From G965218495 sp965262785 (GTDB taxonomy: Bacteria > Bacteroidota > Rhodothermia > Rhodothermales > Bin80): a DNA stretch of 64,000 bases. Positions 1-8,252 of this stretch are shown here, in pieces. Positions within the stretch are counted from its first letter, which is position 1. Every line of letters starts with the position of its first letter. The notes below the pieces were generated by a model that was given only the letters and a program-made list of their open reading frames with translations, ran no database searches and was not told the DNA's origin. The position numbers were made by a program, and so were the translations under genes. The stretch lies in the NCBI GenBank assembly GCA_965262785.1, contig OZ253559.1, positions 3,782,001 through 3,846,000 on the forward strand, read 5' to 3'.

Positions 1-399
1 GTCCGGCGCTGCATCGTCAACGTCTCATCCACCACAGGTTTGCATGGCAATATCGGCCAGATCAACTATGCCACGGCCAAGATGGGTATCGTCGGGCTAA
101 CCAAAACCGTTGCCAAAGAGTGGGGTCTCTTTGGCATCCGATGCAATGCTGTGGCCTTTGGCATGATTGACACGCGCCTGACAAAACCTGCAGAGCATGG
201 GAATACATTTTCGGTGGCAGGCCAGGAGGTAGCGCTCGGCATTCCGGCGAAGCTGCGCCCCTCTATAATGGCCCAGATCCCGCTACAGCGATATGGAACT
301 GCTGAGGAGGCGGCCGGCGCTATCCTTTTGCTTGCCTCGCCGCTAGCAAACTACGTCACCGGTCACACTCTGGAGGTAACCGGCGGACTAAGCATCTAG
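1..399 (+). CDS. SDR-family oxidoreductase, C-terminal part (5' end outside window)
   Basis: The frame is open from base 1, so the N-terminal Rossmann nucleotide-binding part lies upstream. Visible are the SDR active-site serine (NVSSTTG) and the YxxxK dyad (YATAK), followed by the usual GIVGLTKTVAKEWG helix. The chain ends in the typical C-terminal strand (YVTGHTLEVTGGLSI). The family reduces or oxidises carbonyl/hydroxyl groups with NAD(P)H in the cytosol. The closest general type is FabG-like 3-oxoacyl-ACP reductase, but the real substrate cannot be read from this fragment. An insert (about EHGNTFSVAGQEVALGIPAK) before the final helix hints at a branch outside canonical FabG. It converges with the DsbA-like gene, with only two bases between the two stop codons. 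Confidence 0.9.
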   Translation, partial: VRRCIVNVSSTTGLHGNIGQINYATAKMGIVGLTKTVAKEWGLFGIRCNAVAFGMIDTRLTKPAEHGNTFSVAGQEVALGIPAKLRPSIMAQIPLQRYGTAEEAAGAILLLASPLANYVTGHTLEVTGGLSI

Positions 400-401
400 C
401 C

Positions 402-1337
402 CTATTGTGAGATTTGAGAGCTTGTAAGCTCTTCAATGAGCGCCTCAAAGGTTTCGACCGGGTGGGCACCGTTAAGAAACTGGCCATTGACGAAGAACCC
501 GGGCGTACCGGACACCCCGAACACAGACTCAGCCGACGCAATGGATGCCTCTACTTTTGCAGCTGCATTCATATAATCCGCCGAATTCCTATCGCTCGCA
601 CACTTCGTCCACACATCCATGTCAATGCCGCTGTCATCAAGGTAACTCTGACTTAACTCGATAACGTTGCCGAGCGAGACCTGGCTCTGATTGCGGAAGT
701 AACCGTCATGCAACATCCAAAACGCCGGATCGGCCTGGTCTGCCGCACAGACGGCGGCGATCGCTGCCGGCTTGGCCCAGTTGTGGTTGGGTAAGGGCAG
801 ATGCAGGTATACAAAGCGGACCTTGTTCGGGTACAGCTCAAGCACTTCCTCTATCGTCGAGAATCCGCGCGCGCAGTACGGACACTGGAAGTCGGAAAAC
901 TCAAAGATGGTAACTGGTGCGTCGCTGGGTCCCCGAGACGACATGCCTTCCGAAAATCGCAAGAGTGCCTGATGCCGCTCCTCATTGGCGACCTTGGCGG
1001 CCTGATCTTCTTCTTCCTGGAGCGCTGCCAACTGATCTGGCGACAGCCCCACGTCAATGGGAACAGGTGACAGCAGCAGTAGCACGTGCGCAGTCTTGTC
1101 CGCGATGAGGAAATGCAGCTGCTGAGACTCATTGACCACCACAGCCCCCTGGTGAAATCCCTCGAAGGCGCTCGCGACCATTGGCTGCATCACGAGGTTC
1201 GCTTCCCTCAGCTCGGGTATCTGGAACCGCAGATTCGCAAGGATTTGCTCATCTGACGGAAGATCCTGCCCCAAGGAGGGCAGTGCGTACAAGGGAGCAA
1301 GAATTAGAAACAGAGAAGCACGATGGAACCTAGTCAT
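402..1337 (-). CDS. Secreted DsbA/thioredoxin-fold disulfide oxidoreductase
   Basis: This 311-aa protein starts with a clear signal peptide (MTRFHRASLFLILAPLYALP, probable cleavage near SLGQ), so it acts outside the cytoplasm. Residues 1-125 form a family-specific N-terminal region. The thioredoxin fold follows, with a CPYC active site at about residues 152-155 (FSDFQCPYCARGF) and a downstream GTPGFFVNGQ cis-proline loop, the layout of the Thioredoxin_4/DsbA group. It probably makes or isomerises disulfides in exported proteins, by inference from the family. The gene is divergent from the split hydrolase gene at 1452, with a 114-bp gap that must hold both promoters. No dedicated DsbB partner is seen nearby. 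Confidence 0.88.
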   Translation of the reverse strand: MTRFHRASLFLILAPLYALPSLGQDLPSDEQILANLRFQIPELREANLVMQPMVASAFEGFHQGAVVVNESQQLHFLIADKTAHVLLLLSPVPIDVGLSPDQLAALQEEEDQAAKVANEERHQALLRFSEGMSSRGPSDAPVTIFEFSDFQCPYCARGFSTIEEVLELYPNKVRFVYLHLPLPNHNWAKPAAIAAVCAADQADPAFWMLHDGYFRNQSQVSLGNVIELSQSYLDDSGIDMDVWTKCASDRNSADYMNAAAKVEASIASAESVFGVSGTPGFFVNGQFLNGAHPVETFEALIEELTSSQISQ

Positions 1338-1719
1338 GTTGCGTCGTAAGAGCCAAAAACCTTGCTACCGCTTGGCGGACCTTAGGTTGCAGCAAACACG
1401 AGCCGAAGGTCAGCCACCAAAGTCAAATCCTGCCCTACGCTACCACATTCCATGGCCGACGTCAACAATGAGGATCTCCACCCGGCGGTGTACAGGCTTT
1501 TTGATCGCTACGTACACAGCCAAATAAGCCGACGTGAATTCGTAAGCCAGTTGGGCGCATACGCGGTAGGAGGGCTTACCGTAGCTGCCATCCTGGAGTA
1601 CCTTTCGCCACGCTATGCCACCGCCCAGCAGGTTGCGGCTGGCGATCCGCGGCTTGATGAAGAATTTATAGAGTATGCGTCGGGTAGCTCGGGGGAATTT
1701 CACCCCCAAGCCCCCACAG

Positions 1720-3708
1720 GTAGGGTCGGGGCCTGGCGCGCCAACCCGTAGGGTCCGGTGGCTTGTCCGTCGCTTTCGCTCCGGGCCTCAGTCCGGCTCC
1801 CATGAATCACGTTTCCAAGCCCCGCCTCGTCAAACCACGGCGTGCGGTTTTCCCGCACCGGGCTTACCTGCTGATTACACCGCAAAGTTCATGCGCAGTT
1901 GGCGTGGGCGCGCTTTCGGCCGGTAGTACTCTATCTGCCACTGATCATACAACCCCAGTCGCTCGTAGAACATCCGCCTACTCCACCGCTTCCACCCATA
2001 ACCCTTGCGTCCGCGGGCACGCATCAGATGGCGCCGGATCTTAAGCTCGACCCAGTTACGTACGTAACCGAAGCAACGGCTCGATTGCCCCGTGCGGAAA
2101 TAGTTCACCCATCCCCGCAGTATTGGGTTGATGCGAGCAATCACCCGTCCCACCGGCTGCGAGCGAAGATGTCGGAATTCCTCCTTGAGCCGCCGCAAGA
2201 GCTTTGTACGCGCCTTCATACGAGGTACGCTCAATACGCCCCAACGACCCCGCTTCGTCTTGTATCGACGAATGCGGAAACCCAGGAATGTGAAGCTCTC
2301 CCGTTGGGTGAGGTCCACTCTCCGCGTCTTCTCCACGTTCAATGAAACGTCAAGCTTGGCCAACTCTTCCAACAGGCGCTTGTACACGCCTCGCTCCAGC
2401 CACCGCCACTTGTGGTAGCCGTCCACCACGATCACCAGGTCATCGGCAAAACGGGCGTACTCCATATGGAAATACCCCTTCTCGCGGGTGACTGCCTTCG
2501 CGCGCTCCAGCATCCGATCCACCTCATTGAGGTAGATGTTGCTCAAAAGCGGCGAGATGACGCCCCCTTGAGGTACCCCGCGCTTGCCACCGGACTTGAG
2601 TATCCGCTTCAGAAGCCACAGAATGTCACGATCCTTAACACGGAGCGCGACCTGTCGGAGCAGGATGTGATGACGAATCGTATCGAAATACGACGCCAAG
2701 TCCACATCAATGACCCGGGTCATTCCTTTGACTACCGCCGAAGTTACTCGATGTACAGCAGCATGCGGCGCACGCTTTGGCCGATATCCATAGGATCCCT
2801 CCTGAAAGTCAGCCTCAAAGATCGGCTCCAGAATCAGCTTCAGCGCCCCCTGCACCACGCGATCCCGTATCGTCGGTATGCCCAGCGTGCGGAATTTACC
2901 GCCACCCTTGGGGATCCGCTTCTTACGCAATGGCGAGGGCTGGTAACACCGTAGGATCAGATCGCGCTGAATGCACTCCAGAAACCTCTGCAAGCCGGTC
3001 GCCTCAATGGCTGCAAACGTCATGCCGTCGATGCCGGGGGCACCGTCGTTGCGTTTCGCCATACGATACGCCTCCTGCAGCGTCTCCAGCTTGCAGACAT
3101 GCACGTACATGCCCCAAAAACGCCACTCTGGTACTGCCTTGGCTTTGCGGTATATTCTCCTCCTCAGGTCCTGCAGGCTTATAGTTGCCTCTTTCATGTC
3201 TTCAGTGCCTCCCTTTATTGTCGGAAAACATACCAGCAGTGAGGCGCCTTCGCTCCACGGGCGTTACCCCGTTTCATCGCTACTACGCACCTCTCCGCCA
3301 CCCTCTCGCCTTCGGTACATTTCCCGGTGCCACCGGTTATAGCACCTACCTTCCTCCGGCAATTTCTCACCGGGGCGAGGAGGGCTTCTCCAGTTGCTCG
3401 GCATGTCCTTGTCATCGTGCCGTCGCTACCACCCCGCCGAAGCGGTACGGTCGTCCCAATCAGATTACGACCGCCCGTGCTGCCTTCGCCCTACGGATGA
3501 GGGCTCGGCCTTCGGGATACACTCTCGAGGCCACCTATGCGTTCACTTTCGTTACGGCCCGATGACTCGCGATCTCCCTTACGGAGACCGTGTCGGTAGG
3601 CTTCATGAATTAGGTTTCCCGCTTCCATGCTACCCAAGCTACAGAGCTCTGATTTCTACTCTGGCAGGACTGACTCCTGCTGAACATGCCAGCCTTGACT
3701 GGACACAC
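1720..3708 (-). mobile_element. Inner group II intron encoding a reverse transcriptase
   Basis: This 1,989-nt element begins GTGTGTCCAG at 3708 and ends GACCCTAC at 1720 on the minus strand. It sits between bases 33 and 34 of the outer intron's domain V; removal gives the continuous GGATCTGTGGGGGC expected there. Its candidate EBS1 ATCCGTA (complement of 3492-3498) pairs over seven bases with the 5' flank TACGGAT. The RT frame (1875-3197) lies in the expected domain IV position, 511 nt from the 5' end. A domain V-like hairpin with an AGC triad and a GAAA loop follows the RT stop at about 1833-1866. The stretch between it and the terminal hairpin (about 1720-1747) is longer than usual, so the fold of the 3' end is uncertain. 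The first 121 nt recur at 33882-34002. Confidence 0.85.
1875..3197 (-). CDS. ltrA: Group II intron reverse transcriptase/maturase
   Basis: This 440-aa LtrA-type intron-encoded protein promotes splicing and reverse transcription of its host intron. Visible are the N-terminal RT motifs (GAPGIDGMTF, GSYGYRPKR), the catalytic YARFADDLVIV box (an FADD variant of YADD), and the C-terminal maturase domain X (INPILRGWVNYFR). The chain ends soon after YERLGLYDQW, without the Cys/His pattern of an HNH endonuclease. It should therefore use an endonuclease-independent route or a nicked or single-stranded target, as known for En-minus intron classes. GGGAGG lies about 12 nt before the ATG. It is the only intact intron RT in the window, so it is the candidate trans-acting maturase for the two ORF-less introns. 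Confidence 0.95.
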   Translation of the reverse strand: MKEATISLQDLRRRIYRKAKAVPEWRFWGMYVHVCKLETLQEAYRMAKRNDGAPGIDGMTFAAIEATGLQRFLECIQRDLILRCYQPSPLRKKRIPKGGGKFRTLGIPTIRDRVVQGALKLILEPIFEADFQEGSYGYRPKRAPHAAVHRVTSAVVKGMTRVIDVDLASYFDTIRHHILLRQVALRVKDRDILWLLKRILKSGGKRGVPQGGVISPLLSNIYLNEVDRMLERAKAVTREKGYFHMEYARFADDLVIVVDGYHKWRWLERGVYKRLLEELAKLDVSLNVEKTRRVDLTQRESFTFLGFRIRRYKTKRGRWGVLSVPRMKARTKLLRRLKEEFRHLRSQPVGRVIARINPILRGWVNYFRTGQSSRCFGYVRNWVELKIRRHLMRARGRKGYGWKRWSRRMFYERLGLYDQWQIEYYRPKARPRQLRMNFAV

Positions 3709-3741
3709 ATCCGTACGTGAGACTCTCACCTCATACGGCTC
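3709..3741 (-). ncRNA. Domain V of the outer group II intron, split before its last base
   Basis: On the minus strand these 33 bases read GAGCCGTATGAGG, a GAGA loop, then CTCACGTACGGAT. The missing 34th base, C, is found at 1719 on the far side of the inner intron. The 5' and 3' arms pair (GAGCCGTA with TACGGATC), and the AGC catalytic triad is present. Domain V is the catalytic heart of the ribozyme, so insertion here should block outer splicing until the inner intron is removed. Confidence 0.85.
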
Positions 3742-5267
3742 TTCTTGGCCTGCCATGCCAATAGGCACAACTACGACCGACCTCGCCCGATCCTCTCGCT
3801 TTGCGATTGTCGAGCAGGTGCGACCAGCCAAGTCGGCCCCTTCGCTCCGAGGCCGTTACAGCCCCTTCAACACTACTACGAGCCGATCCGCCAGCGTGGG
3901 GCGCATTGGTACTCAACAGCTTGTGGGTATTGCCCACTTGCTGCACTCCCTTTACATCGCCCCGACACCTTCCCACGTTCCGCATTGAAGCCAAGACTAC
4001 GTTCTTGCCGCCTGGATGCCGGTGGCCGATCAGCCAGTAAAACAGGTTTCCGCCGACCTCGTCCCGGCGCAGGGGAACTTGCTCCGGTTTTGACCACATC
4101 ATAACCCTTTCGACACGTCAGCAGCGGTTCACTTTCGTTCAACTCCGTAGTCCACACCTGACGAGATCCTACCCTCGCCTTTTCCGGACTCGCTCACTAC
4201 CGGGCCCTTAAAGCCAAGCAGCAGCCGGTGGTTTGCAGCCTCCCCCTGTAGAGCGGCTGCGGAGGACCTACCTCCATCTCCAATGCAGTTACGTTACACT
4301 TCCGTTATGTAAAGAACATTACTTCCGTGCCACTCGTGGCACACTTCCCCCAAGGGTGGAGGTACGATACGTGCGCTACTTGCCTGGCCGTCAGATACTA
4401 CCATTCCACTGTCAGGCGTAGTCGTTGTGCACGAAAACCGCGGACTCAACCCGCACATAGAGGACGTGTGTCGCAGGGCTGCGCTCGCAGGATTCCTGGC
4501 CCTTGCTCCGGATATGCTTTCGCCGCTCGGCGGTTACCCGGGCAATGACGACGACGGGCGCGCCATGCAGCGGAAGCGCGACCGCAGGGCGATGCTGGAG
4601 GACTTCATTGCGGCCTACAGTACGCTTCAGACCGATAAGCGGTGCACCGGCCGCGTTGGGGTGGTTGGGTTTTGCTTTGGCGGAGCGATCGCCAACCTTA
4701 TGGCGACGCGTTTGCCAGAACTCGGTGCAGCCGTGCCATTCTATGGCGGAGCTGCGCCTGCAAATGATGTGCCCACTATTCAGGCGCCACTTTTACTGCA
4801 TTTTGCAGAACTCGACACGCGCGTCAACGCGGGCTGGCCGGAATATGAAGCCGCCCTCAAGGCACACGACAAGGAATTCATCGCGCACATTTACCCGGGT
4901 GTGCATCATGGCTTTCATAACGACACTACGCCTCGCTATGACGAGGGAGCTGCAAAGCTTGCCTGGGAGCGAACGATCGCATTCTTTAAAGAGCACCTTC
5001 ACTGACCTCCCAGTCGAGCACAGTCGCCGCGATGCGCACGCCTGCTTGTTAGGCGCGTGGCTGGGTGCTGGATCGTGGCCTAAACGCTGCGCCCGCCATC
5101 CGTGATCAAGCCCTTGGGAAACTCAAACCAGATAACGCCACCCATCCGCGGCGGTGAGGTAGATCAGACAGCGACCCTGCGCTTCATGGCTTGCTGAGTG
5201 GCGCGCCCAGACCAATGCATGCTCTTAGCGCGGATACGAAGACTTCAGAATAAGGCGCAGAATGGAC

Positions 5268-6662
5268 TTATACCTTGAGGCCAAACTGCTCGGCTACATC
5301 CGCCACATATTCCTTGGCACGAGCCTTCGAGGGTGCTTCCGCATAGATCCGCAGTACCGGCTCGGTGCCGGACGGCCGGACCAGGAGCCAGCCCTCCTTG
5401 GTGATATGCTTAAACCCATCAAGCCCGTCAAGACTCACGACCGGGCTTCCTGCAATATACTTTAAGCCCCCTTCTGCCCGCAGACGCGCGATGATCGCCT
5501 GCTGCTCGTTTGTGCGCACATCGGACCGATAGTATTCGTGGGGCCCGAACTCGTCAAATAGCTCCTGCACCAGGCCGGATAGAGGCTTCTCTCGCCTTAA
5601 GAGCATCTCCAGCAGCACTAAGCCCACGTAGATGCCGTCGCGCTCGCAGATATGTCCCTTTAGCGCGATACCACCGGATTCCTCGCCCCCCAGTAGCACA
5701 TCACTCTCCACTATGCGCGGCGCCACATACTTGAATCCTATGGGCAGCGTCTCCACCGGCAGTCCATAGGCGCGGCCCATCTTCTCCAGGATTGCAGAGG
5801 TTGCAAAGGTCCTTACAACGGACCCGCGCATGCCGCACTCCTGGTACAGGTACTTTACCAAAAGCGCCATCACCAGGTGACTGGTTACTTCGTGACCCAG
5901 CTCATTGACCACGCCAATGCGGTCTGCGTCTCCATCGTTTGCTATGCCAATAGCCACCTGAGACCTGGCTACAAGCGACATGAATGGGCCCAGGTTGCGC
6001 CCTATGGGCTCCGGCGCGAGGCCGCCAAAGCTGGGGTTCTGCGTGTTGTGCAATTCCACAACATTCTCCTTGCCCAAAAACATGCTGAAGAATCCCTGGC
6101 CCGCCCCGTACATAGCATCGTGCGCCATCTTGAGTCCAGATCGGCGCAGCGCGGCCATATCGAACTTTTCACGGAGGTAGCCTGCATAATCCGAATGCAC
6201 ATTTGCAGCTAATATTGCACCCGGTTTGTCCGCCAGCGCCTTTGCCTCTACCATAGGCAGCGCGCGCTCTACCGCGGCCGTTATTGCAGGCGTGGCGGGA
6301 CCACCAAAGGACGCCTTGATCTTGAAACCGTTGTAGTGAGCCGGGTTGTGACTGGCTGTGATAACTACGCCGGCATCAGCGCCGTAGGCTTTGGTGGCCC
6401 AACTGATCGCTGGGGTCGGTGTGATGCCTTCGGCAAGTGTGACACGTACGCCGTCCCGTGCCATTGCCTCCGCAACATGCTGTGCAAAACGATCCCCCAT
6501 AAAGCGGGCATCGTGCCCGATCACCACAGTGGGATTGGCAGCAATGCCGTGCAGCCACGATGCCGTGGCACGCGCAACGCGCGTAAGATTGGCAAATGTG
6601 AAATCCCGCGCAACAACGGCGCGCCAGCCGTCGGTGCCGAACCGAATTGCTTCACGCTTCAT
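5268..6662 (-). CDS. Phosphoglucomutase/phosphomannomutase (GlmM-like) family protein
   Basis: A 464-aa alpha-D-phosphohexomutase that moves phosphate between C1 and C6 of a hexose or hexosamine. It has all four family signatures: the substrate-entry FGTDGWRA, the phosphoserine loop VVITASHNPAHYNG, the metal loop NDGDADRIG and the phosphate-binding loop RPSGTEPVLRIYAEA. The C-terminal part is closest to the ManB/GlmM side of the family, and the sequence does not decide between glucosamine-, glucose- and mannose-phosphate. Its ATG overlaps the stop of the upstream phosphoglucomutase (6659-8242) by four bases. The pair is probably translationally coupled and works at the node between glycogen, cell-wall and nucleotide-sugar metabolism. 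Confidence 0.9.
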   Translation of the reverse strand: MKREAIRFGTDGWRAVVARDFTFANLTRVARATASWLHGIAANPTVVIGHDARFMGDRFAQHVAEAMARDGVRVTLAEGITPTPAISWATKAYGADAGVVITASHNPAHYNGFKIKASFGGPATPAITAAVERALPMVEAKALADKPGAILAANVHSDYAGYLREKFDMAALRRSGLKMAHDAMYGAGQGFFSMFLGKENVVELHNTQNPSFGGLAPEPIGRNLGPFMSLVARSQVAIGIANDGDADRIGVVNELGHEVTSHLVMALLVKYLYQECGMRGSVVRTFATSAILEKMGRAYGLPVETLPIGFKYVAPRIVESDVLLGGEESGGIALKGHICERDGIYVGLVLLEMLLRREKPLSGLVQELFDEFGPHEYYRSDVRTNEQQAIIARLRAEGGLKYIAGSPVVSLDGLDGFKHITKEGWLLVRPSGTEPVLRIYAEAPSKARAKEYVADVAEQFGLKV

Positions 6663-8242
6663 AGTCCCGCGGCCTCCAACGCCTGGGCAACCAATGCGCG
6701 CGCCTCTTCAAGGATGGCATTGAGGTGGTCCGCACTCCTGAAACTCTCGCCATAGATCTTGTATATCGCCTCGGTGCCCGAAGGCCGCGCGGCAAACCAC
6801 CCGCTGCCCGTTTCGACCTTAAGCCCTCCAATTGGGGCACCGTTGCCAGGCGCCCGCGTGAGCGTGCGCATTATTTTGTCTCCCGCCAGCGTTTCTGCCT
6901 CCACCATAGCAGGTGTAAGGTTGCGCAGGACCGCCTTCTCGTCGTCAGTAGCTGGGGCATCTACGCGCCGATAATAGGCCCGTCCATGCCGCTCTTCCAA
7001 CGTGCGATAGTGCTCGCTGGGATCACGCTCCGTTACGGCTGTTATCTCGGCTGCAAGCAGCGCCATCACAATCCCGTCTTTGTCTGTTGTCCACACGCTG
7101 CCTTCCTGCCGGAGAAATGTAGCTCCCGCGCTTTCTTCAACAGCGAGGCCGTAGGCCCCACCCGCAAGCCCATCCGCAAACCACTTGAACCCGACAGGCA
7201 CCTCTACCAGCGGCCTCTTGAGACTCGAAGCGACTCGATCTACCATCGCGCTCGTTACAAGCGTTTTCGCGACTGCCGTTGTTACAGGCCACGCGGGACG
7301 ATGCGCAAAGAGGTAGTCCGCAGCTACTGACAGGTAGTGGTTGGGATTCATTAGGCCACCGGAGCGCGTAACAATGCCGTGGCGGTCCACATCTGGGTCA
7401 TTGCCAAAGGCGATATCAAACCCTTCGCTCAGCCGGAGCAGGTTGGCCATCGCGTCTGGGGAGGAACAGTCCATCCTGATCTTGCCGTCATGATCCGGCG
7501 GCATGAAGCTAAACGCCGGATCGACAGCCTTGTTGACCACCTCCAGGTCCAGGCAGTACCTCTCCGCGAGCGGTGCCCAAGCGCGGACAGCTGCCCCGCC
7601 CATAGGATCGACCGCGATCTTGAGGCCAGATTTGGAAATTGCATCCATGTCTAGTACGTGATCCAAATCTTCGATGTACGCTGTCTGCCAGTCAACCTGC
7701 CGGGCAGCACCCCTGCCGCCACGCTGAACGCCTCGCAGACCATCCGCCAATAGGGCGTTAGCGCGCGCCTCAATGGCACCTGTAGTCTCGCTGCCGGCCG
7801 GCCCACCACTGGGCGGGTTGTACTTGATTCCACCGTCAGTGGGCGGGTTGTGGGATGGCGTTAGTATGATTGCATCGGCCATGTGTGTCCGCCGGCCGGC
7901 GTTGAATGTCAACACTGCATGGGACAGGACAGGAGTCGGAGTGAAGCCCCCACCCTCCTGCGTAACCACGTCTACGCCATTGCACGCAAAGACCTCGCGT
8001 GCGGTCGCAAACGCCGGCTCCGACAACGCGTGCGTGTCCATACCTACAAACAGCGGCCCACCCTTCGCCCGCAGGTCGCAGATTGCCTGGCAGACTGCCG
8101 AGACATGGTTTTCGTTGAAAGTCCCTAGGACCGAGGAACCTCTGTGCCCCGAGGTGCCAAACTTCACGCGGCCGTCACCAGGCGTAAAGTAGGCCGCTAT
8201 CAGCCTGCCGATATCAAGAGCCTCCGCAGCGGTCGCCTTCAT
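6659..8242 (-). CDS. pgm: Phosphoglucomutase, alpha-D-glucose-phosphate specific
   Basis: This 527-aa protein is slightly shorter than the roughly 546 aa of the E. coli Pgm type. Motifs in order: KFGTSGHRGSS near the N-terminus, the catalytic serine loop ILTPSHNPPTDGGIKYN, the metal-binding GNDPDVDRHG, the sugar-specificity region EESAGATFLR, and RPSGTEAIYKIYGESF at the C-terminus. The TPSHNP and DPDVDRHG variants are characteristic of the Pgm branch rather than GlmM/ManB. It interconverts glucose-1- and glucose-6-phosphate in the cytosol. recN ends 10 bp upstream and the second phosphomutase overlaps downstream, so recN, pgm and the second mutase may form one transcription unit. Confidence 0.94.
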   Translation of the reverse strand: MKATAAEALDIGRLIAAYFTPGDGRVKFGTSGHRGSSVLGTFNENHVSAVCQAICDLRAKGGPLFVGMDTHALSEPAFATAREVFACNGVDVVTQEGGGFTPTPVLSHAVLTFNAGRRTHMADAIILTPSHNPPTDGGIKYNPPSGGPAGSETTGAIEARANALLADGLRGVQRGGRGAARQVDWQTAYIEDLDHVLDMDAISKSGLKIAVDPMGGAAVRAWAPLAERYCLDLEVVNKAVDPAFSFMPPDHDGKIRMDCSSPDAMANLLRLSEGFDIAFGNDPDVDRHGIVTRSGGLMNPNHYLSVAADYLFAHRPAWPVTTAVAKTLVTSAMVDRVASSLKRPLVEVPVGFKWFADGLAGGAYGLAVEESAGATFLRQEGSVWTTDKDGIVMALLAAEITAVTERDPSEHYRTLEERHGRAYYRRVDAPATDDEKAVLRNLTPAMVEAETLAGDKIMRTLTRAPGNGAPIGGLKVETGSGWFAARPSGTEAIYKIYGESFRSADHLNAILEEARALVAQALEAAGL

Positions 8243-8252
8243 TCGTTGTCCA

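Larger units (their letters stand above)
1679..4344 (-). mobile_element. Outer, ORF-less group II intron of a twintron (carries the inner intron 1720-3708)
   Basis: On the minus strand the element starts GTGTGCC at 4344, fitting the group II 5' consensus GUGYG, and ends CTACCCGAC at 1679, a typical AY end. Without the inner intron it is 677 nt and has no protein frame of its own. Domain V occupies 3741-3709 plus base 1719: 34 nt, GAGCC start, GAGA tetraloop. Domain VI (1718-1679, 40 nt) folds as a GGGGG/CCCCC hairpin with a bulged A seven bases from the 3' end. A TTCCCC candidate EBS1 (complement of 4072-4077) pairs with the 5'-exon sequence GGGGAA (complement of 4345-4350). The ends are fixed independently, because removing the element restores the hydrolase frame exactly. 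It would need a maturase in trans. Confidence 0.88.
1452..5005 (+). pseudogene. Dienelactone hydrolase-family gene split by an antisense group II twintron
   Basis: Exon 1 is 1452-1678 and exon 2 is 4345-5005. Joining them restores one 888-nt frame (295 aa) that reads through the junction as EYASPKGGGTIRALLAWP, a good fit to carboxymethylenebutenolidase-type proteins. The rebuilt product has a Tat-like N-terminus (SRREF plus a hydrophobic segment). It also has the alpha/beta-hydrolase triad: Cys in GFCFGG, Asp in ELDTRVN and His in GVHHGFHN. The family opens dienelactone or similar ester rings. The 2,666-bp insertion is a group II intron on the opposite strand, so splicing cannot repair the sense mRNA and the gene is presumably dead. 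Exon 2 keeps an intact frame with a possible GTG start at 4427, which would give a truncated protein lacking the Tat region. Confidence 0.92.

Noticed and set aside
3731..4102. Overlapping open frames of about 120 codons on both strands
   Set aside because: They fall in the structured part of the outer intron and have no protein motif.
5006..5267. Minus-strand reading ending in TDGGRSV, similar to an SDR C-terminus
   Set aside because: Only about 25 residues fit and a stop interrupts the frame; it could be chance.
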